DNA of 64,000 nt from positions 10,608,501 through 10,672,500 of the forward strand of contig JAYKKT010000055.1 of the NCBI GenBank assembly GCA_036023115.1. Reading direction: 5' to 3'. The notes beneath the pieces are model-generated. The model was not told the DNA's origin. It saw only the letters and a list, made by a program, of their open reading frames with translations, and did no database searches. Positions within the stretch are counted from its first letter, which is position 1. The number at the start of each line of letters is the position of its first letter. This stretch comes from Brasenia schreberi. Lineage: Eukaryota > Streptophyta > Magnoliopsida > Nymphaeales > Cabombaceae. Shown piece by piece: positions 35,372 to 46,599 of this stretch. The position numbers were made by a program, and so were the translations under genes.

Positions 35372-38243
35372 TGTAGACATGAATTTTTATTTCAAAACCT
35401 ATAAAGATTTGAAAAGAAATTCTTGAAACTACATTGTGCGCGTGAGTGTGCCAGTTAGTTTACTCAAACTAACAAAGATTCGATTTCTGACTTCGTTAAA
35501 CGATTGTAGACAAGTGAGTTCTTATCGACGTAGGCCTTCTTGAACCGACACTCAAGGGTCAGCCTATACGCTTGGAAAATTATTTGAAATCCGTTAAATT
35601 TTGAAAAAGTAAAATCCCAACTTAAAAGTTTTAAGACATTGTGATTTAGTTCTTGACTTTGGAAAATTTCAGGTTCTGAAAAACAGAAACTGGTTCTGTT
35701 TTCAAAGACCTATTTTGTGATTTTTTTTTAAATACTTTTGAGTTTCAAAAAATTCTAAAAATTTTATAGAAGATAAACATTCATGTACAGAATCAAAAAA
35801 TATTTTTGTTTTGAATTTTAATGCTACAGACTCTCATAATTAAATATAGAACTAAACATCATTGAGACACTCAGAATAGACCTTTACCAAAACATCAGAG
35901 GTTCAGAAAAACTGAGATATTTCGGTACTCAAACCTTCGATTTTTATGAAATTGGTCTTGTTGGAAAGGTATGGATGTCAGATTTCGCAAGAGACTATTT
36001 TCAATCAATTTGGCTTACTGTGCTTAGAGGTATGGATGGCAGACATGTGTCACAAAAAATTTTGACTTTCTAGAATCTGTTCTAGTTTTTGTAAATCTTT
36101 TCAGATTTAATTGATGATGTTTAATAAAGCCTAAAATCCTGAAAATTTAACCAGATGTTTGTGTATATGTCTAGTTTAGAGAGTCAAATCTCATCTTGTT
36201 TGAACCAGTGGACAATTACAGAGAAATCTGTGATCAGACGCGTGTAGAGTGTAGTTTGGAAATTTCAGATTTTCAGCAAAAGTGTGTGTGTTCTAGTTTC
36301 GGCTGAAACAAACCTATAGCTTAATGATCAGCCTCAATCCGTGGAAGAAAAGAGGTTTACAATCTTCAATCATCCATGGAGTAGAAATAATTAAAAAGAA
36401 AAGTATCGAAGGACTGTTGTTTTCATCAGTACATTCACCAGAATGTTCAATTCCGAAATTTCAACCTGTTTCATTCACTGTAAAATGAAGAAAAGAGAGT
36501 AACCTGTGGCGGTCGGCGGTAGAGGCTCTGTAGCAGATGTTCAGAGGTAGACAACGGCCTCTTGTTCTCTTCTTTCCCTCCCTCTCTCTCTCTCTTTCTC
36601 TCCCTCTCTTTCTCTCTTGCTGGATTGTCCACCGTGTTGGAATTTCAGCTGTTGTAAAACTACGAATTTTGGGATCGGTGGCTAATTATTTGCAAACTTC
36701 TTGGCCCTCTTTTTATAGGCCACGGGTTGCCTATCATCAGCAGCTATTGATAAGGCAATTTCTCTTATTGTGGGCTTCTGGAATGGGCAAGGGAATGTTG
36801 CTCATGGTTTCCCAAATTGAGCCCACGCTTTCTGCAACTTTCTTGCCAAACTATGTCATGCGTGATATGGCAAGTCAAGAACCCTATTGGAATTGCACAA
36901 TGGCCTTCCAAATCAAGCCGTGTGACTGACCTTTGGCAAGTGGGCTCAGCCAGCAATGAGGCATGCTCAGTTGGGTTCAGCCAGCTGCCATGAACGGAAG
37001 ACAGGTCGCCGTGAAGATGGGCTGCTGTAGTCAATTGGAGTCTAGTGGTTGTTGCAAACATGAGTTGCTGCTGCAATTGTTGAATTCAATCCATGTTACT
37101 TGAAACAATAAAGGGGATGACATTGTCTGATGTTGAGATAATAGCTAGGTTCGGCCAGGTCTACAGGACTCTACTGACCACGGTTTGGAAGTGGTTGTCC
37201 CTCTTGCTAAGTGTGGTCAGCCAGGTTTGGAAAGACTTTGCTTTCTTGCTGAAATCTGCCTAGCACCCGCCATAGTAAGTGGCATAGCTTAGGAAAGTTG
37301 AATTCGGTAGAGATGCTTGAAGGTAGCTCCAATTGGGAAGCTGTCATCTGCTCCTTCAAGATCAGCTGTGATTAGAATGGTAAGTGGTTGAATGTGGGGT
37401 TGTCTTCCCTCTCCATCTTCACGTACTAAAGTCGGCTGGATTTGGAATAGCAATTGACCTTCTCCACTTATGAAATCATCCCGGTTTGGTATGTCGCGAG
37501 TTGATTCCTTGTAGCTACCAAATCGGGTCATGCTCAAATCATGCAACCCCATGACATGGTGACTTACCAAAATCTCAATCATTCCATGATTACCTTATTG
37601 TTGTCATGTTGAAACCATCCCGCACAAAACGTAGTGACTTACCAAATTATGTGTCACGGTTACCAAATCATACCAAGGTTGTTTTGATCCTTCTATATAT
37701 TGAAATTGGCAAGGTTTGATGACTTACCAAAGTGAACATCACAGCCTGTTAAATCATACATCACTTTTCTTTTGAGAAATTGACCTTCTTTTCTGTGTGT
37801 CGACCTTCCTTCTTGAATATCAACTTCCCTTTATAATACCTGAAACTTGAAAATGAAAAGTTACCTTGCCCAACGAATCCGAAATTGGTAGATGTTCAAT
37901 AGTTGCCTTTTATGTCGTCTCTTTCTTCCTAGGAATCTACCTCCATATAGTCAGACAAATTTCAAATCATTTTCAAAGGGAATGTTTTTATATTTGGAAA
38001 CATCATCTTTAGTGAAATTTTCAAATGCTATTTTTAGAAAATATGAGACTTCATCTCCAATACTTCCCTTTCTATTTCCCACTTTAAAGGTAAACTGCTT
38101 GAGGTTATCATCCTCTGAAGACGATCTTAAAAAGGCAAAATCCTGTCAATTTGGTCTTGAGCGCAAAATAGTCATTTTATAAGATTTTGTCCAAATTTGA
38201 ATTTTTCTGAAAAAGATACAATATTCCATCATCTTGAGACTGC
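35372..38243 (-). mobile_element. LTR F inserted in the D 3' UTR
   Basis: The plus strand starts TGTAGACATGAA (the minus-strand LTR 3' end) and contains the GGGTCAGCC..GGTTCAAG-type U5 motif (35535-35570), the TTAGTTT/AAACTAA hairpin (35455-35472), TATA (36713) and CT-rich tract (36568-36620). Its inner end reads through 38087-38243, homologous to 2708-2865, so only the first 110 or so bases of the LTR are missing. No target duplication is recognisable. Confidence 0.75.
36711..36718 (-). promoter_or_regulatory. TATA box of LTR F
   Basis: The minus strand reads GGCCTATAAAAAGAGGGCC. The GA-rich (sense) tract lies 95-145 bases downstream. Confidence 0.6.
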
Positions 38244-38686
38244 TATATTGGAGGTTTTTGTTTTCTCTTTTCTTTTTAGAAGACCTTTATATTGGAGGTT
38301 TTTGTTTTCTTCTTTTTCTTTTGATTTTAAAATACCTCTATATTGGAGATTTTTTGTTTTCTTCCTTTTTCTTTTGATTTTGCCAATTTTCCTTTTTGGA
38401 GAGAAATGAAGTGGGAAAAACTCATCCCTTTGGATATTTGATTCAACCAATAACATCTCATTTCCTAATAGCATCTACTATTTGAAAATATTTTGCTATT
38501 TTGAACTAAGCCTCATTTTGTAAGCCAAAGATTTTTGAAATGTTACCAAATGATTTTGAAAACTCTCTCCTTTTCATAAAGCATCAATTCCCTCGTTTAG
38601 GGTCATATAATTCATTTTGATCATTCTTTCCAGAAGTTCAAAGGAGACTCATTTTAAAATATTTTCGAAAGAATTTAACATAGACC
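38244..38686 (-). mobile_element. D 3' UTR, proximal part, with short tandem repeats
   Basis: TATATTGGAG..TTTTTTGTTTTC occurs three times, starting at 38244, 38288 and 38339 (spacing 44 and 51). Positions 38440-38686 align with the A 3' UTR at 49535-49760. No coding function. Confidence 0.7.
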
Positions 38687-39286
38687 CTATACATAATATT
38701 TTTTCAAGTATTGGGCATTTATAAGGTCTACTAAATTTCTTCCCTCAACATCAATCAGCCAATATGCATTATTTGTGGTTGTCCCTCTTACAACATAGGG
38801 ACCATCCCACTTGGGCTGCCACTTTCCAAGTAGATGTGGGCCATGTTGGTGGATGATTTTCAAGTCAAGGTCTCCCACTTTGAAGTGGTGAGCCTTCATA
38901 TGCTTTTCATAATGTTGGGCTATCCTTTGCTGGTAGGCATGTGCATGATCCATGTCAAGGAGCCTCTTCTCATCAAGTAAATCAAGCTCAGCCATTCTAG
39001 CTTGTTGTAGGGTCTCTATGGGCAAATCGAGTGCAAGAGATGTATGAAATGAATGCAATTTGATATGAATGGGAAGTATGTCATTTGTACCATAGACCAA
39101 CTCGAATGGTGTGGCATTTGTGGGTGTACGGATGGATGGAGTGGGCAAATGTAGGATCTCTAGGGATTGAGTGCCCATGGTAGGGTCGATCCTTAGAGAT
39201 GACCCTAAAGAGGAGAGGGCATCAGCTATGGTATTGTCCTCTCTATCTATGTGAGTGAGTGTGCATGATTTGAAAGAACCGACCAA
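38687..39286 (-). pseudogene. D aRNase H C-terminus fused in frame to integrase C-terminus
   Basis: The open frame begins inside the archaeal-type RNase H (DREDNTIADALSSLG near residue 13-27) and at about residue 50 passes directly into the integrase region TPTNATPFELVYG, then the C-terminal part (KVGDLDLK, GKWQPKWDGPYVVR). In element A about 286 codons lie between these points, holding the zinc-binding domain and the catalytic D, D and E. All of that is missing here without loss of frame. The product could not carry out integration. A CCATCC repeat at the join is consistent with deletion between short repeats. Confidence 0.85.
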
Positions 39287-39600
39287 CTAGGTGGCCAATT
39301 TGTGGTATGAATGAGGTTTTCATTTTTGACTTAAAATTTTTGAAACTTGGTTTATAACAAGCATAGAATCTCCAAAGACTTCAATAAATGATGCCCTAGA
39401 TTTTTCAAAACTTTTAGGCATTGTATGAGTGCTTCATATTCAGCTACATTATTTGAACATGAAAAATCTAGTCGAAATGTTGTTGGGATTTCTCCTTTCT
39501 CGGGGGATATGAGAATTATTCCCACGCTTACTCCTTGTTGATTCTTTGCCCCATCAAAATACATTTTTCATACTTGATCTTTATTACAACAATTTGATAA
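39287..39600 (-). pseudogene. D archaeal-type RNase H, N-terminal part
   Basis: Open piece 39352-39564: MYFDGAKNQQG with the first catalytic Asp, then CSNNVAEYEALIQCL with the catalytic Glu. Just upstream a Trp codon has become TGA. This second RNase H after the normal one is the mark of the Tat lineage. Unlike element A, D keeps the first Asp. Confidence 0.8.
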
Positions 39601-39765
39601 AACATGGTTTTGAAATTCGTTTGAAAAGATGCCTTCATTGGGCATTTCATCAAGTATGGGATAAGTATCTTCAAGGGGTAGTTTAGCTACATGATCAGCT
39701 AGGGCTTGTCCCTTAATGGAGCTTTGGTGATGGAATTTCAGGTCATACTCCGTTAAGAGGAGTTG

Positions 39766-40401
39766 TCATTTACCTAGCCTATCCGTTAGGAAAGGTTTTC
39801 CAAAGAGGTGCTTGATAGGGTCAAGTTTAAATAATATCCAAATTTCATGATCTAGTAAGTAATGTCTAAACTTTTGGCAAGTCCATACCAAGCACATTTT
39901 CTCCATGGCTTGATATTTTCTTTCATATGCCAATAGAGTTTTCGAAATGTAGTAAATAGCATACTCTTTTAAACTATCATCCTCATATTGAGCAAGTAAA
40001 GCACCCAATGCATTCGCATGAATGGAAATGTAAAGCAATAGAGGTTTTAAAATTAGAGGATTAACCAAATAAGTTTTCAATCTTTGAAAAGTTTTTTGGC
40101 AATCGAAGTCCCACTCAAATTTAACCCCTTTTCTCAAAAGCCTATTGAAAGGTTCGCATCTTATTGCTAAGTTGGAGATGGATCTCCTAACTGCTTGAAG
40201 TCGACCTTGGAGGCTTCGGATTTGGGTCAAGTTGGAGGGTTGAGGCATGTCTATGATGGCTCGACACTTAGAGGATTCGACCTCTATGCCCCTTTGGCTA
40301 ACCATGAACCCTAAGAGTTTTCTCGATTCTACTCCAAAAACACGTTTTTGAGGGTTTAATTTCACTTTATAAAGCCTAAATCTTTCAAAAACCTTTTGCA
40401 A
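39766..40401 (-). pseudogene. D RT thumb/connection and RNase H
   Basis: The frame carries KLNPQKRVFGVESRKLLGFMVS, then SNLTQIRSLQGRLQAVRR and the RNase H piece YISIHANALGALLAQYEDD with IYYISKTLLAYERKYQAMEK (positions about 125-170). It aligns with residues 345-565 of the A RT-RNase H segment; a short gap around residue 115 removes the NPPKQGK-like loop. The frame opens after the active-site region, which is disrupted. Confidence 0.85.
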
Positions 40402-41336
40402 AGATTCTATGTTTATGTATCGGATTTTTTATTTTACCAAAAGATCATCCACATATACTTCTAAGAGCTCATGGATTTAATCATGAAAAATAGTAGTCAT
40501 GGCTCTTGGTATGTGGCACCAGCATTTTTCAAACCAAAAGGTATAACTGTGTAGTAGTATGTGCCCCAAGGTATAGTAAAAGCAGTTTTGGCCTGATCTT
40601 TTGGTGCTAGTTTGATTTGGTTATAACCCGAATAGCCATCCATGAAAGAAAACATTTCATGATTTGCAGTGCTATCCACTATCAAATCAATGTTTGGAAG
40701 TGGAAAATTATCTTTTGGAGTGGCTTTGTTTAAATTTCTAAAATCGATGCAAATACGAATTTTCCCATTGGATTTTCAAACTACAACAATATTTAAAAGT
40801 CATTCAAAATAAGCAATGGGTTTTATAAATTTGCCTTTTAAAAGATCTTCTAAACCCTCTTTTACTTGGGAGTGAATATCGGGATGAATTTTCCTAAGCT
40901 TTTGTTTCACAGGTTTTGCATTGGGTTTTAGAGGCAAATGATGCTCTACAATCCTAGGGTCTAATCTCGACTAGTCTTCATAGGTTCATGCAAACACGTA
41001 TATATAAGATTTCAAAAATGCAATGAATGATACTCCTTCATGTTCATGCAAACAAGTACCTATTTTGACACACTTTGGGTTAGACTCACTCCCTAAATTA
41101 TTTTCCAGAAAATCTCCTCCCACGGATTTTGACAATTTTTCCAAGTCAATGATTCTATGAAACTCGGGAACCTCGAAGGCTTGATCTTCCTCATTGATGA
41201 GGGGATCTTCCTCCTTACTTTGATCACTCTCAAGTGCTTTGATTTCTAGGAAAGTATCATACAAGAAAGAAGAATTATGCACAAGGGTATGGGACGATTT
41301 TGGTTTGAGTATGTACATGAGTTTTATAAAAACCAA
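40402..41336 (-). pseudogene. D reverse transcriptase, N-terminal and palm, broken
   Basis: Piece 40497-40685 holds FSFMDGYSGYNQIKLAP (first catalytic Asp) and VIPFGLKNAGATYQ. A one-base loss just after ATYQ shifts the frame; downstream the YVDD codons remain (near 40455) but are preceded by a Gln-to-stop change and followed by another stop. Positions 40986-41336 are the pol linker with FLENNLGSESNPKCVKIGTCLHEHEG, as in A. Reverse transcription would be impossible from this copy. Confidence 0.8.
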
Positions 41337-41722
41337 ATTTGGGGTTGATGACTAAGATTTTTGAGGTTTTTACATTTTTCAATTTTTTTGCCTTTTTCTA
41401 AACACAAGCTAGAGGGATGAATGTAAAAGACTTTCTTTTCGAGATTTTCAGATTTTTTAATTTTTTTGGCTTTTTTCAAACAAATGCTAGGGGGATGAAC
41501 ACAAAAGATTTTCTTTTTAGAATTTTCAGATTTTTCAAATATTTTTGGGTTTTGAAAGTTTTCTAGATTTTTTTTTTATTTTTTCAAATATATACTTTTT
41601 TGGACTTTTTTCTAAAAAGGGGTCTTCCATCAAACCTACAAAGAAAACACCATGAATTAGACTCTAAATAAAAGGTCTAAGCCATAGGTTTTAGTTTTAG
41701 TTGACTCTAGGGTACCCTTGAC
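41337..41722 (-). repeat. D pol linker with an 80-bp tandem duplication
   Basis: Two copies of an about 80-bp unit lie at 41390-41550, each with AATTTTTTTGGC.TTTTT..AAACA, CTAG.GGGATGAA and AAAAGA.TTTCTTTT. The A counterpart (53330-53480) has the same character without this duplication. Confidence 0.6.
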
Positions 41723-42329
41723 CTAGTTGGTCTTAGGTGGTGGTTCAAGGAGTATAGATGGGGTGTAACCCAATCCATGTCGACCTTGGTTGGGTAGAGG
41801 TAGGATGGGCTCTAACCTACCTTGGTTCTTGGCTCCTAGACCTTTGTAGGGTGTATATCCCATGTTTAATATCATATTCCAAGGCTTTTTGAGTTTTGAA
41901 ATTTTTTTATAAAGAGGATGGCCTTGGAATAATGTGTCATCAACATCATGGTTATACACCCGATTTTTCTTAGGTTTGCCTAGGAGTTTGAAGGTTTGGG
42001 AGGTGGAGAGTTTGACTCGACTGCCTCTAGGATACATGCAACCCTAGACAGTTTGGAATTGATCCCAGGTGCACCCAATGTGCCCCTAGGGGTGGATGGT
42101 TTGAGTTTATATGGATGCTAAGGGAGAGCATGTTTGATCCCTTGCACAATGAGAAGGTATGGGTTCTAAAAAAAATCATGGTGGGTCCCTTGGTTGGTTT
42201 ATAGATGTTTGAAAAAGTCATGGCCATAGGCTTGGGTTTATGATACAAACCTAGGCTCAAAGAGATTTTTTTATACATGGTAGGGTTAGGTGTACCTAGG
42301 ATATTGATGCATACCTTAGGAGTAACCAT
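41723..42329 (-). pseudogene. D G-patch-like segment and gag/pro linker
   Basis: The 41723-42037 frame contains NMGYTPYKGLGAKNQGRLEP, matching NIGYTPYKSLGAQNQGLLEP of element A downstream of its protease. The GY..YKGLG..NQG pattern resembles the G-patch found beside retroelement proteases. The 42027-42329 frame has no recognised motif; in particular no Asp-Gly-Gly protease signature is seen. Confidence 0.6.
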
Positions 42330-42876
42330 GTCTACTAAGTTTTGAATTTTATTTTGATCTTACTTTTCACTTTGAAATTCTTTTTGTTGGTACGGGACAT
42401 TCGGCGCACCATGAAAATCTACACCCTTTAGCATATTTGGTGGGTTTGTGTGTGCATGAGTGTGATTTGATATATGGAATGCATATGAATGATCTACTAA
42501 TCCTACATAACAAAGAGGAGGATCAAGTAGAGAGTTTTGAGAAAAATGAGTTTCAGATATACCTTTTTTGAGCTTGTCCTTTTCATGGTAAGAGCAAGCT
42601 TCCTTACAGGCGTCCTGAGGGTGTTATAGCTCATGCATGGCTTCGAGCTCCCCTTGCTTTTTGAGGTCTTGGATTTCATCCTCCAAGCCTATGTGTGTGC
42701 AACACTCATTCTCCAATGCTTGTAGAAATGGAACCTAGAGCAAATGATTTTAAAAAATTTGGATTGATTTGTGTGAAGTGAATCTCATGTCCCACTCTTC
42801 TTGTATGCCTAGGAATGTAGACATCATTTTCACTTTCGATTTTAAGAATTTCAAATTTTTTATTTTTAAATATTTT
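42330..42876 (-). pseudogene. D gag middle region, degenerate
   Basis: Minus-strand remnants include a coiled-coil-like stretch near 42640-42720 (LEDEIQDLKKQGELEAM) ending in a stop. No zinc knuckle is visible, so the part of gag after this seems to have been lost. Confidence 0.5.
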
Positions 42877-43287
42877 TTATTTTTGAAGATTTTCAATTTT
42901 TTTTTGTTTTTTTGAAACAAAGAACTTTTTTGGGTTTTTCATAGACAAAGGGGTGTTTGGATGATCAGAAAGGTTAGATGATTTGCTCTCAACACTTGCT
43001 ATATTTGTGGCCTCATATGCTTCATCGGATTTTGGGCTCATTTTGGTTTCTCGGGTATGGTTCTTCTCTCTATATACTCGAGATAATTTTTCATGAGAAC
43101 GATGTGCCTTCGCCTTTTGGCTTAGGGTCTCAATTTTCCTTTCAAGTTGTCTTGCTCTTTCCCTCAAAGAGGCAAGTTCTTCATCTCGGGTTTTAGGAGA
43201 TTTCTTTGAGGTTTTAGAAAATCGATTTTGAAAGTTTAATGAGGCCTTTCTTGACATATTTTCAAATGAATCATCCAAACTTGACAT
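42877..43287 (-). pseudogene. D gag N-terminus
   Basis: A real ATG at 43287 starts a 136-codon frame: Ser/Lys-rich beginning, then a predicted coiled coil (ELASLRERARQLERKIETLS, about residues 37-56), then a basic tail ending KKFFVSKKQKKIENLQK, which resembles the first residues of the A pol frame (FCKNPKKIKNLQN). It lies about 70 bases from the A insertion point, which places it at the start of the D coding region. The tail similarity suggests gag and pol linker share a duplicated segment or were joined by deletion. Confidence 0.6.
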
Positions 43288-43451
43288 TATTTCAAAATCA
43301 ACCTATGCACAAAAATGGTTTAAGCACAAAAGATTTTTGAAAAAGTGAATTTAAAGAAACTGTAGATGCAGAAAATTCCCGCTCCTGGTTCTTAGGCTTG
43401 AAGCGAACCTTTTCGTGTGCCTAAGTCCTAATTAAGCAAAAGGGCGTGCCA

Positions 43452-43610
43452 GCTAGCTTACTTAAGCTAGCGAAGAGAAAAAATTAAACCTGACTCCTAA
43501 CGTGGCGACTGTGAGCAAGTAAGCTCTTTTCGTCGCAGACCTTCTTGCACTGATGCGCAAGGGTCAGTCTGTACGCTTTTAAAATTGCGTTTTGGAATAT
43601 AAGAACCTAC
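43452..43610 (-). promoter_or_regulatory. U5 hairpin series, A 3' LTR
   Basis: On the minus strand: CTTGCGCATC..GTGCAAG (CTTGC/GCAAG), then GCGAC enclosing GAGC-TTACTT-GCTC and closed by GTCGC, then GCTAGCTTAAGTAAGCTAGC (43452-43471). The same order occurs in the B, G and 1-349 LTRs. Confidence 0.6.
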
Positions 43611-44139
43611 GAAAACATGTTTGAGGTGTTTGATTCGGGTTGCTTTTCTATGATTTTCAGATTTTATTTCACGTGGATTTGCACGTGCCTAAGTCTTTCT
43701 TTTTATCCCTTTTTGGGCCAACTAGGTGTGTGTTATGAACACTCAGCCTAAGTGTGGCGATTTTGAACGGGAGTATGGGGTTCGCTTTGATGCAATATGC
43801 GTCCTAACTCGTGGTATGGCGTATATGCAATGCAAACTCACGCAACTCCAAAGGAAAAACCCGAATTTAAAAGACAATGCCGAAGGGAAATGACTTGTAA
43901 TGTAAATTGCCGAAGGGAAATTGCGGAAGGGAAATTGCAAAAGGGAAATATGGCTATATCTTAAGAGCGGAAAGGCTCAATAGTGCAAGTGTGTGTCGTG
44001 TATATATGTAAAGACTACGCACACTACTGAACCTTAAAACCCAAATCTTAAAGACATAGCCGAAAGGGAAATACTTATAGTATATATGGGCCCGAAGGTC
44101 GCCAACGTGTTGCGTGGGTGTTGTGTATATATTGAAAGA

Positions 44140-44590
44140 CAACTCACACGACTTAAATGAAACCCAAATATAAATTGCAATATGGCCTTAACTAAGTTCT
44201 TGGGAATAAGAGCGAAAGCTCAATGTGTGTGAGTGCGAGAATTGAAATACTACACACACGACGTGAAATTAAACCCAAATATAAATTGCAATATGGCCTT
44301 AACTAAGGTCTTGGGAGTAAGAGCGAAAGCTCAATGTGTGTGAGTGTATAATTGAAATATTACACACATGACATGAAATTAAACCCAAATATAAATTGCA
44401 ATATGGCCTTAACTAAGGTCTTGGGAGTAAGAGCGAAAGCTCAATGTGTGTGAGTGTATAATTGAAATACTACACACACGACATGAAATTAAACCCAAGG
44501 AAAGTATAACACGGCCCTTACTTGGGTCTTGCAAATAAGAGCGAAAGCTCAATGTGTGTGAGTGCGAGAATTTAAAGACAACACACACAA
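44140..44590 (-). repeat. 101-111 bp minisatellite in the A 3' LTR
   Basis: CTTGGGA/T recurs at 44199, 44310, 44420 and 44521. Units carry AAGAGCGAAAGCTCAATGTG, with a GAGC/GCTC stem around GAAA on the plus strand. The truncated 5' LTR lacks this region. Confidence 0.85.
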
Positions 44591-45698
44591 CTTAAGCAAA
44601 ACCCCATGCAACTTAAAGTATATAAATAAACTTATATCTTAAGGACTCATTAGGCCCGTGTGTGTTCAAAATCGTGCACAACTAAGAGCGAGGTAGGCTC
44701 AAGTGCACGTGTGTGTGGGTGTGCCAAGCCACGTTATTACAAGCGGGGGGAGACAATGCTCCGTTATTACAACCCCGTATCAAATTTAATTTAACTTAAG
44801 CAAGTCTACAAATGAGGACCGAGTTAGGCACTTACGTACAGCTGGTCTGGAGGTGACTTGCTTGAGCTTGGGCTTGGGCGTCGCCTTGGGCTGCAAGAGG
44901 GAGCTCCTCGGAATAACACAACAAAGGGATGTGTTGGCCGGGTGACAAGGGAGTGCGGGTGTGGCGCCTTGGAGCTTGCCGGCTGCTAGGGGGGTGCTGC
45001 CGTGATGTCTCAGGCTGAAGTAGTTAGGGAGGGTCACTAAGGTATAGGGATGATGCTAGGGAAGGTGGAGCTAATGGGTGACTAAGGAGGATGGTTTAAG
45101 GAAGAGGGTGTGGCTGGCCGAATGACTTGGGTGCAGTCGGCTGTGACTGGCCGAGTAGGGGAGGTTTAAGTGGTGGCCGACTGGGGGATGTCACGGATGG
45201 GAAGGTAGGGTGCCATGGAAGGTGGAGTTAAGGGGTGGTTAAGAGTGGAAGGGGCAGGTCCTATGGAGCAAGGTAAGGTGGCTAGGGTGTCACTAAGGGG
45301 AAAGGTAGAGAATCGGGTGGTGTATGGTTGTGGTGTTTGGCCGAATGGGGAAGGATGGCGGGAAGGTTGTAGTGGTGTATGGTTGTGGTGGTATGGGTGG
45401 TTGAGAGTGGAGGGGGAGAGAAGATAGGGTGAAGTTGGGATGAGGTACTAACCGGATAGGAGAGGGAGGTCGGTGTGTGGAAGGAGGGCAGCCGGGTGGA
45501 AGGTGGATGGAGCTGGCCGGGCAGTTGGTGGGGACGTGGAAGGGAGCTGGCCAGGAGGTGGTGGTGGCGTGGAAGGGAGCTGGCCAAGAAGTGGTGGTGG
45601 TGCAGGTGGGAGAAGAGAGCAAGGTGAGAGAGGGCTCGGCTGGCCCAAGAACTGACTCGAAAAGTTTTTTTCTAAAAAAACCGCCCACTAGGGGGGGG

Positions 45699-45706
45699 TT
45701 TATAGG
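45699..45706 (-). promoter_or_regulatory. TATA box of A 3' LTR
   Basis: The minus strand reads CCTATAAACCCCCCCC, with 8 Cs following. Confidence 0.65.
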
Positions 45707-45889
45707 TTTCAAAGGGGCGGTTGGGGCTGGTTTTGAGAGGGCGGTTTGGTGGTTTAGGTGGTGGTGGTGTGGTGATAAGGTGGGCTGGTTTTGAGGGGGG
45801 GGCAGATATTTTGTTTTAGGTGGTTTTAGGGAGATGGTGTGCTAGGTTGTAGGTGGGGTGGTTTAGTGGTTTAGGGCTTAGCTAGGTGG

Positions 45890-46120
45890 GTTGGTTTTGG
45901 GGTGAGGTTTAGTGAGGTGGGTTAGGTGATTAGGCTAGGATTAGGTTAGGATTAAGGGAATTAGGCTAGGTTTAGGGAAGGATTAGGGAGGTGGGTTAGG
46001 TGATTAGGTTGGGATTAGGGAGGTGGGTTAGGTGATTAGGTTGGGATTAGGCCGGGATTAGGGAAGTGGGTTAGGTGATTAGGTTAGGATTAGGCCGGGA
46101 TTAGGGTAAAGAGATAGGAT
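45890..46120. repeat. Degenerate TTAGG-type array in the A 3' LTR
   Basis: Repeats of GGTTAGGTGATTAGG, GGGATTAGG and GAGGTGGG form an irregular array. The 5' LTR copy (56450-56600) is shorter, lacking some units. Similar arrays occur at 1555-1660, 13500-13750 (complement) and 27040-27260. They resemble telomere units but lack regular TTTAGGG spacing. Confidence 0.75.
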
Positions 46121-46311
46121 TAGGGGTTTTGGCTTAGGATTGGGTTAGGAAGCTCCCTTTGCATAACCCATAGACTTCATTGCATCATGTTGGTGCAGCC
46201 CTAGGTTAGGTTTTGGCTCATACAAGCTTAAACCCATACTAATTAGGCTAACCCACATGATTAACCCCAAACTTGACACACAAGTCAAGCTTAATACAAT
46301 TCCTCTCATGC

Positions 46312-46599
46312 TTATCCTCCCCATTCTCTCTCATGCCCATAATCCCATGTGAATTTCAAGTGGGCCCCACCTCCATTTATGAGAAGGTGATGTGGACCAT
46401 TGATGTGGATATTGGATTGGATCTTTGGATCCAAATCCAAATCCAAATCCACATATACGTTTGGATTGGGATCTGGATATATATGGTTCAGATCCAATCC
46501 AAACTGAATTCTGACTCCTTCAGGGTATGTTCGAAACGAACGGTTTGTGCGGGGTCTAACAGCATCAGTACTCCGTCTGCGTTGGGTCTTCGCCAACAT
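46312..46599 (-). CDS. Conserved U3 ORF, A 3' LTR copy
   Basis: 95 codons from a true ATG, starting MLAKTQRRRSTDAVRP and ending DYGHEREWGG, same start and stop as the B copy. Three or four VDLDLD-type dipeptides come from the GGATTT array. No known domain. Confidence 0.35.
   Translation of the reverse strand: MLAKTQRRRSTDAVRPRTNRSFRTYPEGVRIQFGLDLNHIYPDPNPNVYVDLDLDLDPKIQSNIHINGPHHLLINGGGAHLKFTWDYGHEREWGG

Noticed and set aside
45215..45427. Gly/Arg/Trp-rich open frames on the plus strand of the C-rich leader (also 55757-55969 and 26632-26922)
   Set aside because: Antisense shadows of low-complexity LTR sequence with no domain or consistent start.
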